Shown one piece after another: positions 1 to 8,772 of a DNA stretch of 17,830 bases. The notes under the pieces are model-generated. The model saw only the letters and a program-made list of their open reading frames with translations. It had not been told where the DNA came from and searched no databases. The number at the start of each line of letters is the position of its first letter. The first letter of the stretch is position 1. The stretch covers positions 1 through 17,830 of the forward strand of contig FN648884.1 in NCBI GenBank assembly GCA_000310025.1. The letters are read 5' to 3'. Origin of the DNA: Ectocarpus siliculosus (Eukaryota; Sar; Phaeophyceae; Ectocarpales; Ectocarpaceae). The position numbers and the translations under genes are program-made.

Positions 1-301
1 CAGCACACGCGGACAAGCGTGACCTTGAAGCGCAGGTAGTAGCTGACCTCCCACAGGGGGAGTCGAGAGCTCCCCAAACGTGTAGTGGTCAAATCGTTGC
101 GAGGATAGTAGTATAGGAAAGAAGTTTGCACGGGGAGGATCCTCTCCCCATCCCTCTCTACGCTCGACAGCGTGAGTATGTTTGTGTGTTTTTTCGTTAG
201 TGTAAGAGCGCGTGACAGCAGACTCGAGTACACTACACCGCTCCAAAGATAGAGGCATGCGATGCATACATTGAAACAGGCGGCACCCCTCCGCAAGGGT
301 G
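1..301. other. No supported gene
   Basis: Neither strand shows a convincing frame or RNA gene. The sequence is mixed in composition; only the region just before 302 could act as a leader for the small ORF there. Confidence 0.5.
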
Positions 302-565
302 ATGGAACATAACCTAGATGCACCTCCTCGATCAACCACCACGGACAGGTTAGAAAAGTCATGGCCAGGTGACGGGAGTCTGTGCGTAACCGCGATCATC
401 TACAAACGGAAACCACGATGTCTACAGCTCATGCTGTTGGAGGAGTGGGGAGATGACACAAGCGCTTCGACGGGCAAGCCAGGTATTGTGTTTGTCTCCC
501 ACAGCTGCAATTGCAATTCATTCTGCAACGTGGGTCTGCTTAACGTATACTATGCTGTACTGTAG
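302..565 (+). CDS. Possible small ORF, unknown product
   Basis: ATG at 302 in the context gtgATGG is a favourable eukaryotic start (G at -3 and +4). The 87-residue frame begins with a polar, Thr-rich part, passes through a basic segment with YKRKPRC and an acidic LLEEWGDD, and ends Cys/Asn-rich. Codon texture is moderately coding-like to about 480. A shadow frame from 453 overlaps it. No motif or family is recognised. Confidence 0.25.
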   Translation: MEHNLDAPPRSTTTDRLEKSWPGDGSLCVTAIIYKRKPRCLQLMLLEEWGDDTSASTGKPGIVFVSHSCNCNSFCNVGLLNVYYAVL

Positions 566-919
566 CAAGACACGAACAGTGAATGTGCAAGCGATAATAA
601 GCGTAAGCGGTGGCACCGGCAGAGCTCGAAGTATTTTAGATGCTCTACATACCAAGCTCTCCCGCGACATCGCTCCTCCGACGCAATGGAACTCTCTTCT
701 TTTCTTTTGGGGAGGGGGGAGGGGGACGACTCGAGCGGGAAGAGCGAGGTGCACGAGAACAACTCAACTTATGCCTTCACTACTAGTTAAATGATAGGAC
801 CGGCAGTAGTAGCGTTGGAGTGTTGTATGAGCCCACCCGTACCTCCTTTCACCATCACCGTATGTATACTCGTGTACATGGGGAAGGGAACATAAACGGC
901 GTGAGGGTGCTTCGCGGGG

Positions 920-949
920 CTTCCGCCCTCGCTGCTTCCGCCCTCGCTG
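920..949. repeat. 15-base tandem duplication
   Basis: The unit cttccgccctcgctg occurs twice in direct tandem (920-934 and 935-949). It is followed closely by a C homopolymer (958-969), typical of replication slippage. Confidence 0.85.
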
Positions 950-957
950 TTGCCCTG

Positions 958-969
958 CCCCCCCCCCCC
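958..969. repeat. C12 homopolymer
   Basis: Twelve consecutive C. Similar runs occur at 2901-2911 (11) and 7474-7485 (12). True lengths may differ because such runs are error-prone in sequencing. Confidence 0.9.
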
Positions 970-1195
970 GGCATGATATGCGTGTATCATACGTCTGCAT
1001 ATCATTTTGTAGGGCAATTCGGGAGTTGTTCCGGAAGAACTAATCATAGGAGTAGAGATTTGGAGATGTCCGTCCTCCCACCAATCACGTGTCGAAAACG
1101 TACTCATGTACTGCTGTAGGACATCATGTAGGAGGGAGGTACTGTAGCTGATTGTCTGACGGTCACGCTGGCGAGAGGGTGTGGCGGGCGACAGA

Positions 1196-1221
1196 CTTAC
1201 AGCACAGGCTTACAGCACAGC
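1196..1221. repeat. 13-base tandem duplication
   Basis: The unit cttacagcacag plus g or c is repeated head to tail at 1196-1208 and 1209-1221. Confidence 0.8.
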
Positions 1222-1852
1222 AGTGCATGAGACCGCTGTTCGGACAAAGGGCAGCGAAAGGCATGCGTTGTAGTAGGCGTCGGGTTCGACTGTCATGGGC
1301 GGTTGCCTTCTGGCGGCAGCACAACAAGCAAACGAGGCGACACAGCAGTTGAACGTGCTCTGCTGTAATCTGCAGTTTGGTCTTCGAGCTTGCCACACAG
1401 ATGGAGGCCCTCCTCAAACAGAGACAGCAAGACGCACACACACTGCCGTAGGCCAAAGGGCGGCTAAGTACCCACATACGAGGCGTCGGGGGCTGTTATT
1501 GTAGCCCGTTGCCGTTGCTACTAGCTTAAGCTAGGGGGGCACGTGTCGCACATTATCACAACACCAGGGAAGCAGCTGATTAATCAAAGATGGATGGTAG
1601 GTTCGTCCACACCAAACAAAACTTGAACTCGTCCCCGGGCTGCCCAGCAGCAGTCAGTCCTGCGTCCACGGGAGACTGCTGTGGACGGGTGATGTGTGAG
1701 CCTATGCAGTGGCAGTGGTGGTCTCTGTCTGAGGTTCCTTCCATAGTTATCTACGTCTCGTCAACTCTCTCTCTACCCCGCTTATTTTTAGCGCTTCGCG
1801 GGAATTAGGTCAAAAGTATGGTTTGGAAGCGGCGAGACCCTTCCATGTTCAT

Positions 1853-2044
1853 ATGGATGTTTACGATCATTCGAGGCAGCGTAATATCGCTGTGTGCCTC
1901 ACCCCAGGGAGGTTATACATGCATAGCGCTACGAAGAGACCCACACACTCTATCGGTCCGCTTGCGTTTGAGGATGTAAATGTATGGGGTGTAATTTTAT
2001 CGACGGCGTTCGAGGTTCGAGAGTGTATACGGAGCGCAACATGA
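1853..2044 (+). CDS. Possible small ORF or exon, unknown product
   Basis: The frame is open from 1823 and its first ATG is 1853, giving 63 residues that read like protein (FEDVNVWGVIL near the middle). A second frame from the ATG at 1818, which has a strong start context (agtATGG), encodes 53 residues to 1979 and looks equally plausible. At most one is likely real. Function is unknown. Confidence 0.2.
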   Translation: MDVYDHSRQRNIAVCLTPGRLYMHSATKRPTHSIGPLAFEDVNVWGVILSTAFEVRECIRSAT

Positions 2045-2250
2045 CCGACCGCGTTCGAGGGGCTATAGAGCACCATGAACGAAAACTGTACACGTGTGAC
2101 TGGGTGTCAGCGTTTCTGTAAGCTCGCTGTGTGATGAGGGTTTGTCCTGTGTACTCCTGTGTAGTCCCACATGATCGCCCTGCTTCGGGCTGATGTTTTT
2201 TACCATGCGGCCAATCTTTGCCCTTCGTCTATTCTAATCATTCTGCCACA

Positions 2251-2517
2251 ATGTCTACAGGCCAGCTCCATGACCAGGGCTGGCGTCGCTTTGGCCGCCG
2301 CTTCGAATTGTGGTTGGGGGATACACGTGGGAAGAGGCTACGCGAAATCTTTGAGGCCGCGTCTGCGGGAAGCGTCTGGGCAAGGTGCGAGATTGGAGAC
2401 CGTTTCCCAGTTCAAGGAAGGCTGGATCACGCTTGTTGCAGGAGTACACTAGTCTCGTTTTTTGGGGTTGCAGAATTAGGCGATGCATTTACTGGCAATT
2501 TCTGCACGGGGGTTTGA
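2251..2517 (+). CDS. Possible small ORF, unknown product
   Basis: ATG at 2251 in the context cacaATGT has A at -3. The 88-residue product begins MSTGQLHDQGW and continues with an Arg-rich helix-like segment, then becomes hydrophobic and Cys-containing. Codon usage is balanced and plausible. It overlaps the 3' end of the minus-strand ORF at 2489-3037. No domain is recognised. AATAAA at 3313 is too far downstream to assign to it. Confidence 0.25.
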   Translation: MSTGQLHDQGWRRFGRRFELWLGDTRGKRLREIFEAASAGSVWARCEIGDRFPVQGRLDHACCRSTLVSFFGVAELGDAFTGNFCTGV

Positions 2518-3037
2518 AGGGCGGAAGCAAGGACGACCCCTGCTCCGCGTGCGAGGTTGAAGTAGGGGCGCATCGGAAAAATAGTTGTTTAAGCAGTGAT
2601 GTGGCAGAAGGGTTAGTGATTGACTTTGGTAGCCCCCTCGTGCTTTTTATCGTCGGAACGGGTTCTGTCGTAAGCGGCGGCATTCTGTTGAAGGTCGACA
2701 GGGAGCGATGAAGACAAATTAAAGGCACGTGGTTCGTGTTAGGGTGAGGGCTAGTTTTGATGACGTAACTGGAGGTCGTATCAGAAAGTAGGTATCTGAA
2801 AAATTGGCGGTGTTTTTTTGCGAACAGCATCCGTAGGTCCACACTTCGTGCACGTTTAGGCGCGTGCTCGTTTTCCACTCCTCCCGTACTTAGTTGTACG
2901 CCCCCCCCCCCAATCTTCTTCCGTGGGAACATTTCCTCCCCAAGTACGATGAAGGTCCATATTTTTGTTCTTGGTTTGAGGTTATCGATGGGAATCGATG
3001 GTTCAAACGTTGGCGTTTGAGATTGCGAAGAACACAT
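2489..3037 (-). CDS. Hypothetical protein, 182 residues
   Basis: This is the longest ATG-initiated frame in the left half of the window. It starts at 3037 and runs without introns to TAA at 2489. The protein is Ser/Thr/Pro-rich, with a poly-Gly run encoded by the C tract at 2901-2911 and a basic APKRARS segment that could be a nuclear signal. A Phe-rich segment lies near the middle and a Cys-containing tail at the end. A frame this long is only modestly unlikely by chance in DNA of this composition. No family is recognised. A nested hairpin covers its first codons. Confidence 0.35.
   Translation of the reverse strand: MCSSQSQTPTFEPSIPIDNLKPRTKIWTFIVLGEEMFPRKKIGGGGVQLSTGGVENEHAPKRARSVDLRMLFAKKHRQFFRYLLSDTTSSYVIKTSPHPNTNHVPLICLHRSLSTFNRMPPLTTEPVPTIKSTRGLPKSITNPSATSLLKQLFFRCAPTSTSHAEQGSSLLPPFKPPCRNCQ
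2974..3020. repeat. Nested competing hairpins
   Basis: GTTTGA (2974-2979) and ATCGAT pair with the downstream ATCGAT and TCAAAC (3003-3008). The same TCAAACG (3003-3009) can instead pair perfectly with CGTTTGA (3014-3020). The two stems share a strand and are mutually exclusive. Confidence 0.6.
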
Positions 3038-3312
3038 GCATCATTAAGCGATGCGTTGACGAATGCTGGCCGCAGAAGGATGCTGAACGATGAGTTCCCT
3101 AAATAGCGTTCGCCGTGTAGAAGCCGGACGCCGCCCGTCCATAGGCGTGGTGCTTTTTCCGCTTCGATCCTTTTTCAACGCGGCACCTTGATGTTGCCCA
3201 AGAAGCGTATGTGTCTGCCGTCTACCATTCATTGTATTCACGGTCTACCTTCCACCACGGTGAGGGAAAGGCTGCCCCCCCTAGACTATAGTCTTTGAGA
3301 TATACTCAAGCA

Positions 3313-3318
3313 AATAAA
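3313..3318 (+). terminator. AATAAA polyadenylation-signal-like hexamer
   Basis: AATAAA on the + strand in an A-rich stretch. No confident gene ends just upstream, so its use is unknown. Confidence 0.15.
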
Positions 3319-3468
3319 TCAAACCCCTCCTTAGCAGGTGAAGATACACTTCCTACGCGTTCGACTCAGCTCGCACACCGGATCCGGCATGTATTACCTG
3401 GTGTGTGAAGAAGTAGGGGCAGCACAACCAACCCCATTACCCAAAGTGAGACTATTAACAAGACGGAC

Positions 3469-3681
3469 ATGTTTCGCCCATGGCTGGTGTCAGGCTTGAC
3501 GTGGATGTACAACATAAAACCCTGGCTGATTCCATGTCTGGACAACCTTCTGCATGTGGTCCTCCTGCTGTTGCTGGTGTTTGCCCGGCTGCGGCGACGC
3601 AGGGACCTCAGGCCTGGCGTTCGAATGCGTGGCTTACTTATGGGGAGGAGATCCTTTTCGCACACTATATCAAGCAAGTAA
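3469..3681 (+). CDS. Possible small single-pass membrane protein
   Basis: ATG at 3469 opens a 70-residue frame. It has a hydrophobic Leu/Val-rich segment of about 18 residues (roughly residues 27-43) followed at once by RLRRRR, the usual layout of a membrane anchor with a basic cytosolic flank. A competing frame from ATG 3534 runs to 3752 and contains a strong donor (CAA followed by gtaagt at 3678). A minus-strand frame also overlaps. A Leu-rich frame can arise from CTG repeats, so support is weak. Confidence 0.22.
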   Translation: MFRPWLVSGLTWMYNIKPWLIPCLDNLLHVVLLLLLVFARLRRRRDLRPGVRMRGLLMGRRSFSHTISSK

Positions 3682-3752
3682 GTGGAGGAGAAGCAGTTGT
3701 AACCGAAGAGGTGCGAAGTGCTGATAGTGCTCAAACGACAGTGCTCGGCTAG

Positions 3753-4623
3753 ACGAGGGTTGGGCTCACTGTCTTATTTGGTTGACGTCTTCGCCGCAGT
3801 CGAGCGGTACGGATGCTGCAAGTGTTTCGCCTGTATTTTATAGCCTTGGTTAGACGTTTAGTTAGCCGTTGTGCATGGCAAGTTACGCTTAGGGCCCATG
3901 TTGCAGAGAGGCCCCCCCCTGACCTAACTGAAGTCACTATTGGACACCCAGTGTCCGTTCTCGTTGTTCTACCTAGTGTTTGGGTTACTTACTCGCCCAA
4001 CACACGGACCCGACCTGCGGCGAGTTACTGAAAAGATGCTCATGCTGATGCCGATGTCGTTCCCGTCAGGTGAAACAATCCTTTTGCGTGGACGCCAGGA
4101 ATCTCGCTTGGATCAGAGGAATCGGTTCAGAAGACGGTGAGCCCTCTTCTACATTCCCTGTACCGCTTTGCCGTGTTGATGGGTTACTCTTAAAAATTCA
4201 CGTCATTTAGTTATCCGAGCGAAGCGATATTTCCAATATTGCCAGAGGAGACAGTGCAAGGTATGCTCCTTCCAGAAGAAATAGTTTGTACAGTCCGTTC
4301 GCCTGATCTAGCTTGTAGAGAAATGACTTGATTTTACCCCGCAGGGGTCAGCAGATGCACCTTTTTTTTTTCCTTAGGACACAGCGGATTGCAGCAGATA
4401 ACACACGCCCGTTGTCAGCACACGCACAGCATACTGCCTACGCATCACACGCGACACACACGCACAGCGGGCGACAGCATCTTTTTTCGATGCCGCTGGA
4501 TTCTCTGTGATGTCATGAGGCTATGTATTGCTGTCGCGCATGTTTTTTTTCGACCGCCGAGCTCAACTGCCAGGTATGTGAGCACAGCAGCACATTAGTT
4601 CTCGAAACCTAGGACGACGATCG
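3753..4623. other. Region with exon-like fragments but no supported gene
   Basis: Frames at 3813-4031 and 3940-4140 overlap each other. A third frame open from about 4073 to 4210 reads like protein (contains NLAWIRGIGSEDGE) and follows gtcag at about 4069. None forms a complete gene by eye. From 4380 to 4500 the DNA is rich in CACACG-type repeats. Confidence 0.4.
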
Positions 4624-4907
4624 CCATCGCACCGCTTCGAGCTTGTGCTCCATTGTGGTGTCATACAGCGTGGCAGTTTTGTTACGCATGGGTGCTGCGT
4701 GCGGGAAGACCTCAGTGGCGGCGTGAAATCCCACATTCTATATTTTGGCCCCCATACGAGGGCCGCATCGGTCGCATCGGCAGGCGGAAAAAACAAACCG
4801 TATTTCACATCGCCACGATGCTCTCGCCACACACAGCACCCATGCCTCACACAACTGTTTAGCTATATGACACCACAATGGAGCACACGCTCGAAGTGGT
4901 GCGATGG
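4624..4907. repeat. Long inverted repeat: 106-base arms, 72-base loop
   Basis: Arm 4624-4729 and the reverse complement of arm 4802-4907 align without a gap at roughly 80% identity. The outer 45 bases are almost perfect (ccatcgcacc at one end, ggtgcgatgg at the other). Many differences are transitions, some compatible with G-U pairing in RNA. Transcribed from either strand it would fold into a long hairpin. It could be a foldback or MITE-type element, a small-RNA precursor or a palindromic control region. No clear target-site duplication was found. Open frames on both strands here mirror each other because of the repeat. Confidence 0.75.
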
Positions 4908-5110
4908 TGACGCTTGGTGCGCCAGGCGACGAGTCCTGCCTGACTGGTGTCCTGCTGTTTCGCTGGCAGTTGGAAAAACAACGAACAGAAGAGGAGGGAA
5001 CAGTGGGTTCAGCACTATTAAAGTATGCGGGGGGAATGTACGACGACGAAAGCGCGATGTGGACGGTGGTGGGGGTGGGGGTGGGGAGGGTAACCTGTAT
5101 GTCAAAGTGA
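4904..5110 (+). CDS. Possible small protein or first exon, unknown function
   Basis: ATG at 4904 has G at -3 and G at +4 and lies in the last bases of the long inverted repeat. The 68-residue frame has a short hydrophobic stretch, then a Lys/Glu-rich segment (LEKQRTEEEG), a tyrosine and acidic patch, and a Val-Gly tail encoded by the G-rich tract. A pyrimidine-rich acceptor-like site ends at about 4969 inside it. In another frame, sequence up to 5142 ends CAGCAG followed by gtaggt, a strong donor. The acceptor at 5215 (gacgacag) then opens coding-like sequence, so a spliced gene over 4900-5500 is plausible. No family is recognised. Confidence 0.3.
   Translation: MVTLGAPGDESCLTGVLLFRWQLEKQRTEEEGTVGSALLKYAGGMYDDESAMWTVVGVGVGRVTCMSK
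5071..5090 (+). repeat. G-quadruplex-prone tract
   Basis: Four G runs (5, 5, 4 and 3) are separated by single bases, the classic pattern for a very stable quadruplex. In the overlapping candidate ORF it encodes Val-Gly repeats. Confidence 0.7.
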
Positions 5111-5215
5111 ACGTAACCACAGCTCTCACACCAGCACAGCAGGTAGGTGGAGTAGTATCAAGTGTGTGTTGTTTGCACCCTGTTTCCGCCTGTTGACTCA
5201 CATATGTGACGACAG

Positions 5216-5499
5216 TTACATCTATCAGCTGCCGCTCGCTCGTTGTTGCGAGATATACAGCTAGGATATGTTTTGTGTCAGAGCTTAGCGCTCGACTTGG
5301 AACGGGCGTGTCATGTAACAACAACGCCAAAAAGCTGTGTTACTATCTTCGTTTGTATTTGGACAGGATGCTCTTTGTGATTGCCGTCGTCACGTGCGTT
5401 CAACCACCTCGGTACCGACCGCACTATGTAGATGACTGGCCCCCGAATGCTCAGCTGCGTGTTATGACGGCGGGGGATATGTTTAATTTTGCGCCTTAG
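5216..5499 (+). CDS. Exon-like open segment, unknown product
   Basis: An acceptor-like site (cgacag at 5215) precedes sequence open in two frames. One runs to the TAG at 5497-5499 and is rich in Leu, Val, Tyr and Cys with a hydrophobic stretch in the middle. The other is open to about 5379 and starts with an amphipathic Ala/Leu-rich segment. The second frame is the one that joins in phase with a donor at 5143. Both look protein-like, and I cannot choose between them. There is no family match. Confidence 0.25.
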
Positions 5500-6264
5500 G
5501 AGCTGAAGACCATTCACCGAAGCCCGACGAGGAAGTGTGGCCAGTGTCTGACTACCTTGGCTCTCGAGGACCAGGCACCCCCAGACGTTACTATTTTTTA
5601 GCCCCTGGGAGCGTTTGGATGAGAGACCTCATTGCCGGCATATTGTCTGTTCTTTCTAGGCCTAACTAGACGTGTTGCGAAAGGGAAGATAGTATTTCTC
5701 AAGGGTTAGGGCGTACTGCAGTTTCCCAATGCATGCGGCAATGAAACGTACCGCAGAGTGCTCGCCTGGTGCTACTGCTACCGCTGCCAGTACGGCTTAT
5801 GCGTCATGCTCTAGGTCACACGAGCCCCCAGCATGAGTGAACAGCAGTTAATGTGGTTCGCGTCTTCGTGTTCGTCGTTCGCAGGCCAAAGCTGGCTGCC
5901 GTATATCAGGCCACCATCCCGGAGGGTGGGAGCATGTCGGCCGCAGCGTCGGGCAAACACATGCGGGGAAATAATCACCTACGTCGGATATGAGGGCGAG
6001 GTCGTGGGGGGTGGGTGGTGGGGGGGGAGGGGGTTGCATCGAAGTTAAAACGTTACCTGTAATGTTGTTTTTGTATAGGGTCGATGCACAGAGGGTAATC
6101 CGCTCGCATTTCAGCGGCAAGGACAGAACTCCACATGCACAGAAAGCAAGGGGCCTGGCGACGCGCACTGGTTTGTCGTTATTCTGTACCATCTGGTAGC
6201 GTTGGGCGCACACAGGATCTGCCTGTGTGCAACAATGCCATGCTGCCTTTTGAATTACATGGGG
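5500..6264. other. Region with an exon-like stretch and a G-rich tract
   Basis: Frames open across 5736-5833 and 5833-6048. A pyrimidine-rich acceptor-like site (tcgtcgttcgcag, ending about 5883) precedes sequence open in three frames. One of these contains ATIPEGGSMSAAASGKH and ends at a TGA near 5989. I cannot assign a gene. Confidence 0.35.
6006..6033 (+). repeat. G-quadruplex-prone tract
   Basis: G runs of 6, 3, 2, 8 and 5 are separated by single T or A. Two shorter G-rich tracts at 709-725 and 17429-17448 have three long runs each. Confidence 0.65.
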
Positions 6265-6741
6265 TTAGTCGGGGCATGCACGCAGCCCGAGTAGACGTCC
6301 TCGCCGGCAGCAACTCAAGCGGTCATTTCCTAGTGGGGAACCGCAGACTCGCCCAGAGGAAAAAAAGTTCAAATTCATACAAGTAGTTGGCAGGAGAAAC
6401 GGTGGTGCTTTTCTTGTAGCCGGCAACTCGTAGGGTTCGCGATATCCCACTGTAATGAGCGGTTTCGCCGGCGAAGTGGTGTTTCGGCCGTGGTCGCCGT
6501 GCGTGTCGTGTACGTCGATCATGGGAAAGGTGAAAGGTATGATACGCCTATAGAGTTGCCTGCATTTAATGGGTGTTATTCCCAACCCGTAGCCACATTG
6601 GTCAACGTGTATTTTCAGGTAGAAAACTTTGATTCGAGGATGGCTCGATAATTGCACATCTCCCGCAGAGATGCGTCGAAAATGACAATACCCCGTTTGG
6701 TTGGTGCCCTGTGGGGGCGGCTGCCAAAGGGATATATACAC
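6265..6741 (-). CDS. Possible exon or small gene, about 158 codons, unknown product
   Basis: The minus frame is open from 6741 to the stop at 6265 but has no ATG near its 5' end; the first in-frame Met is near the middle. The middle part is protein-like, with aromatic, basic and hydrophobic residues and a His/Asp-rich patch (IDVHDTHGDHG). The tail is Cys/Arg-rich. Lack of an upstream ATG suggests an internal exon or a chance frame. Function is unknown. Confidence 0.25.
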   Translation of the reverse strand: MYISLWQPPPQGTNQTGYCHFRRISAGDVQLSSHPRIKVFYLKIHVDQCGYGLGITPIKCRQLYRRIIPFTFPMIDVHDTHGDHGRNTTSPAKPLITVGYREPYELPATRKAPPFLLPTTCMNLNFFSSGRVCGSPLGNDRLSCCRRGRLLGLRACPD

Positions 6742-6790
6742 TTTTTGTCTGCGCCTTTGAGGGCGTTGTAATTTTCGGCGTTATTTTATA

Positions 6791-7000
6791 ATGCTCCTTC
6801 GTTGGTCCTTCGCAGTTTTGTGGCCATCAATTACCCCAGGCTTCATCCCCTGCACACGTTTGGACGTTTCCGATGCTCTCCAGGGCTTTGTACATTGTGG
6901 CATCCGTGCATTTGGAGATTGTGTCTTGCTGTGTACATTAGGTGGGGGAGGGGGACAAGCAAGGGACGGCGTTTTTGCTATCTTCTTCCCAGTTATGTAG
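6791..7000 (+). CDS. Possible small ORF downstream of a TATA-like box
   Basis: ATG at 6791 opens a 69-residue, Cys- and hydrophobic-rich frame. A TATA-like string (tatatac, 6733-6739) lies about 55 bases upstream. A second frame from 6802 is also open to 7008, and an acceptor-like ccttcgcag ends at about 6815. The overlap of frames makes any single reading doubtful. A G tract encodes a Gly run near the end. Confidence 0.18.
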   Translation: MLLRWSFAVLWPSITPGFIPCTRLDVSDALQGFVHCGIRAFGDCVLLCTLGGGGGQARDGVFAIFFPVM

Positions 7001-7146
7001 TACTGTAGGGTTGAGGTGGTGTCGCGCGGTTCGCGTGGTCGGGGTTGCTACGCTAGGGTGATCATACGTTCGCTCTCTGATAAAGGGCGGGTATAGTCAA
7101 GGGTGGGATTTTCCCACGGGGTGGGGGTCGTGCCATCAGAACACCC

Positions 7147-7497
7147 ATGGAGTTGTCCTTAAAAGCGGACTTGACTACCCGAATGGACTCAACGTTCCGA
7201 ACCTCGAGATTCGTTTGCGTAGGGTGTTCGACGATGACGATCGCAATAATAACAATAACTCACACAACAATGGTCGAGCCTGGTGAGAGTGTACCATATC
7301 ACGCCCCCCCCTTTGGGACGATGTTCGGCCATTCCCATGGGAACCGCCCCGCCTATACAGAGCCAATGTACGCCGGAGTAGTCGTACGTGTTGGCAAGTC
7401 AGTATTTTTCCTCATGCTCGATACGCCTTATCACGTACGTTACCACCCCAGCAAAGTCGAGTACGTCCACCAACCCCCCCCCCCCGCCCTAGGTTGA
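7147..7497 (+). CDS. Hypothetical protein, 116 residues
   Basis: ATG at 7147 in the context cccATGG has C at -3 and G at +4. The product has a Thr/Ile-rich first third. The second part is more protein-like, with PYHAPPFGTMFGHSHG, a Val-rich strand-like segment and conserved-looking Tyr/His residues. It ends in a Pro run encoded by a 12-base C tract, just before the stop. Codon texture is among the best in the left half. That tract followed by cgccctag could also be a splice acceptor. No family is recognised. Confidence 0.33.
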   Translation: MELSLKADLTTRMDSTFRTSRFVCVGCSTMTIAIITITHTTMVEPGESVPYHAPPFGTMFGHSHGNRPAYTEPMYAGVVVRVGKSVFFLMLDTPYHVRYHPSKVEYVHQPPPPALG

Positions 7498-7793
7498 GGG
7501 AGATAAGTGTTGATGTACGGGTGTGCCTTTCGACGGTTACCCTGTAAAGGTGACGTAGACATAACGGCGGCGTCTATTTCTCGGCGGTACGCCAGATTGT
7601 GTAGCTCGCCTATCACTAACCATTATATGATCGGTTACGTGTATCCGCTTGTCGCGAATCACCTATACCATATTTGTCAAATATTTGGGTCGGTCTTGGA
7701 TAACTCTGTCGTCGTGCCGTCACCTTTGCCGATATGTTGCCTACACATGGCGGCCGATAAAAAAAAGAAGTACACCGATCGAGGACTAGTACG

Positions 7794-8069
7794 TTGACTT
7801 TTCGCCTGTTCCCATCTCGAAGGCCACGTCTTTCGCGTTATGAAGCGAGGTTTACTACCCCGCTTTCCTCAGAACACGCCGGAGGAACGTGCGAAACCTT
7901 TCATAGCACGCCAGAAGACCGTAATTTCGTCGTGGCGTGTGTGCCGCCCATAGTATATGTAAGTGGCCCGATACCCCCGGTACGCGTTCCTTGCGAAGAA
8001 AGGTTTCGGAAGAAAAACGAGCGAAAAATAGGAAGGCTTTGGTTTCCCGACCGAAGCATCCAAAGCTAA
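7794..8069 (+). CDS. Exon-like open segment, unknown product
   Basis: The frame is open for 91 codons without an ATG at its start. It has a basic first part, a Val/Pro-rich middle and a Lys/Arg-rich tail. A different frame from ATG 7840 encodes a 37-residue basic peptide and looks equally good. A further frame is open just upstream (7507-7797). They could be parts of one spliced gene or chance. Confidence 0.15.
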   Translation: MTFRLFPSRRPRLSRYEARFTTPLSSEHAGGTCETFHSTPEDRNFVVACVPPIVYVSGPIPPVRVPCEERFRKKNERKIGRLWFPDRSIQS

Positions 8070-8772
8070 CAGACCATGGGCAACACTAATAATAACTAAC
8101 ACCCATTGCATTGCTCGAACGCAACCGTCTTACTGCGGGGAGACCTTAAAAAAACGAGCAAGTAGACTAAATGCACACACCCGCGAAAGGTCACGGCGAT
8201 GAAAAATAAAACACACCTCAAATTCTTCAGGTATTATTGTAGCACGCAAAACCAGCACTACCGAAGGTCATTACGAACAGATGCAACGATGTGACCGCGA
8301 TTACATCGATTGGCCATGCCCTGTTGCGTCTTCTCCGGGGGCCAAGACACCTATATCCCGAATGGCGGGGCCTTCGTATAGTACAGAATGGATATAGCTC
8401 AAACGCGAAGGACCCCTCTTACCCCTAACCCTAAGACAGATGTTCATCAGGGGAAAACTAGTGTTCACACGCGCAGCCCTCCCCAGCCCTCTTCGTAGTA
8501 GCTAGAACGAATATGACAAGCAAGAAATTCGTGCCTCTCCACGATCCACTGGCTCTATGCTGGGTTGAATGCTGACGTGACCAGCTACTTCATCAGTATC
8601 GTCAGGCGCCACGATATAGTTCGGGTAATTATTAGATACGCACAAGGGCAAGATATACAAAGTCTCGACAGGTCGAGATGTTCTCTTGTGACTCGCGTGT
8701 CAAAGTGGAACGAGGGCTACGAAAGCCACAGATTATTCTAGACAAAAATTCCTCACACAAGTCACCTTATCT
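8070..8772. other. ORF desert
   Basis: No frame of 60 codons or more exists on either strand across about 700 bases, unlike the rest of the window. The + strand here is visibly A/C-rich. It contains a short CCCTAACCCTAA at 8423-8434. No RNA gene is recognised. Confidence 0.6.

Larger units (their letters stand above)
566..1817. other. Region with short repeats and only weak ORFs
   Basis: It contains G- and C-rich tracts and two tandem duplications. Several overlapping frames of 60-105 codons on both strands are not convincing. One small exon-like segment is worth noting: after the acceptor-like taatctgcag (ending about 1375) a frame open to the TAG near 1452 reads as an amphipathic Gln/Leu-rich peptide. 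Confidence 0.4.

Noticed and set aside
1163-1477. Minus-strand Cys-rich 104-codon frame
   Set aside because: No ATG start; the Cys codons come from tgctgt-type strings and a tandem duplication.
4563-4850. Minus-strand 95-codon frame resembling the + frame at 4645-5196
   Set aside because: The similarity comes from the inverted repeat, which makes both strands read alike; no independent coding evidence.
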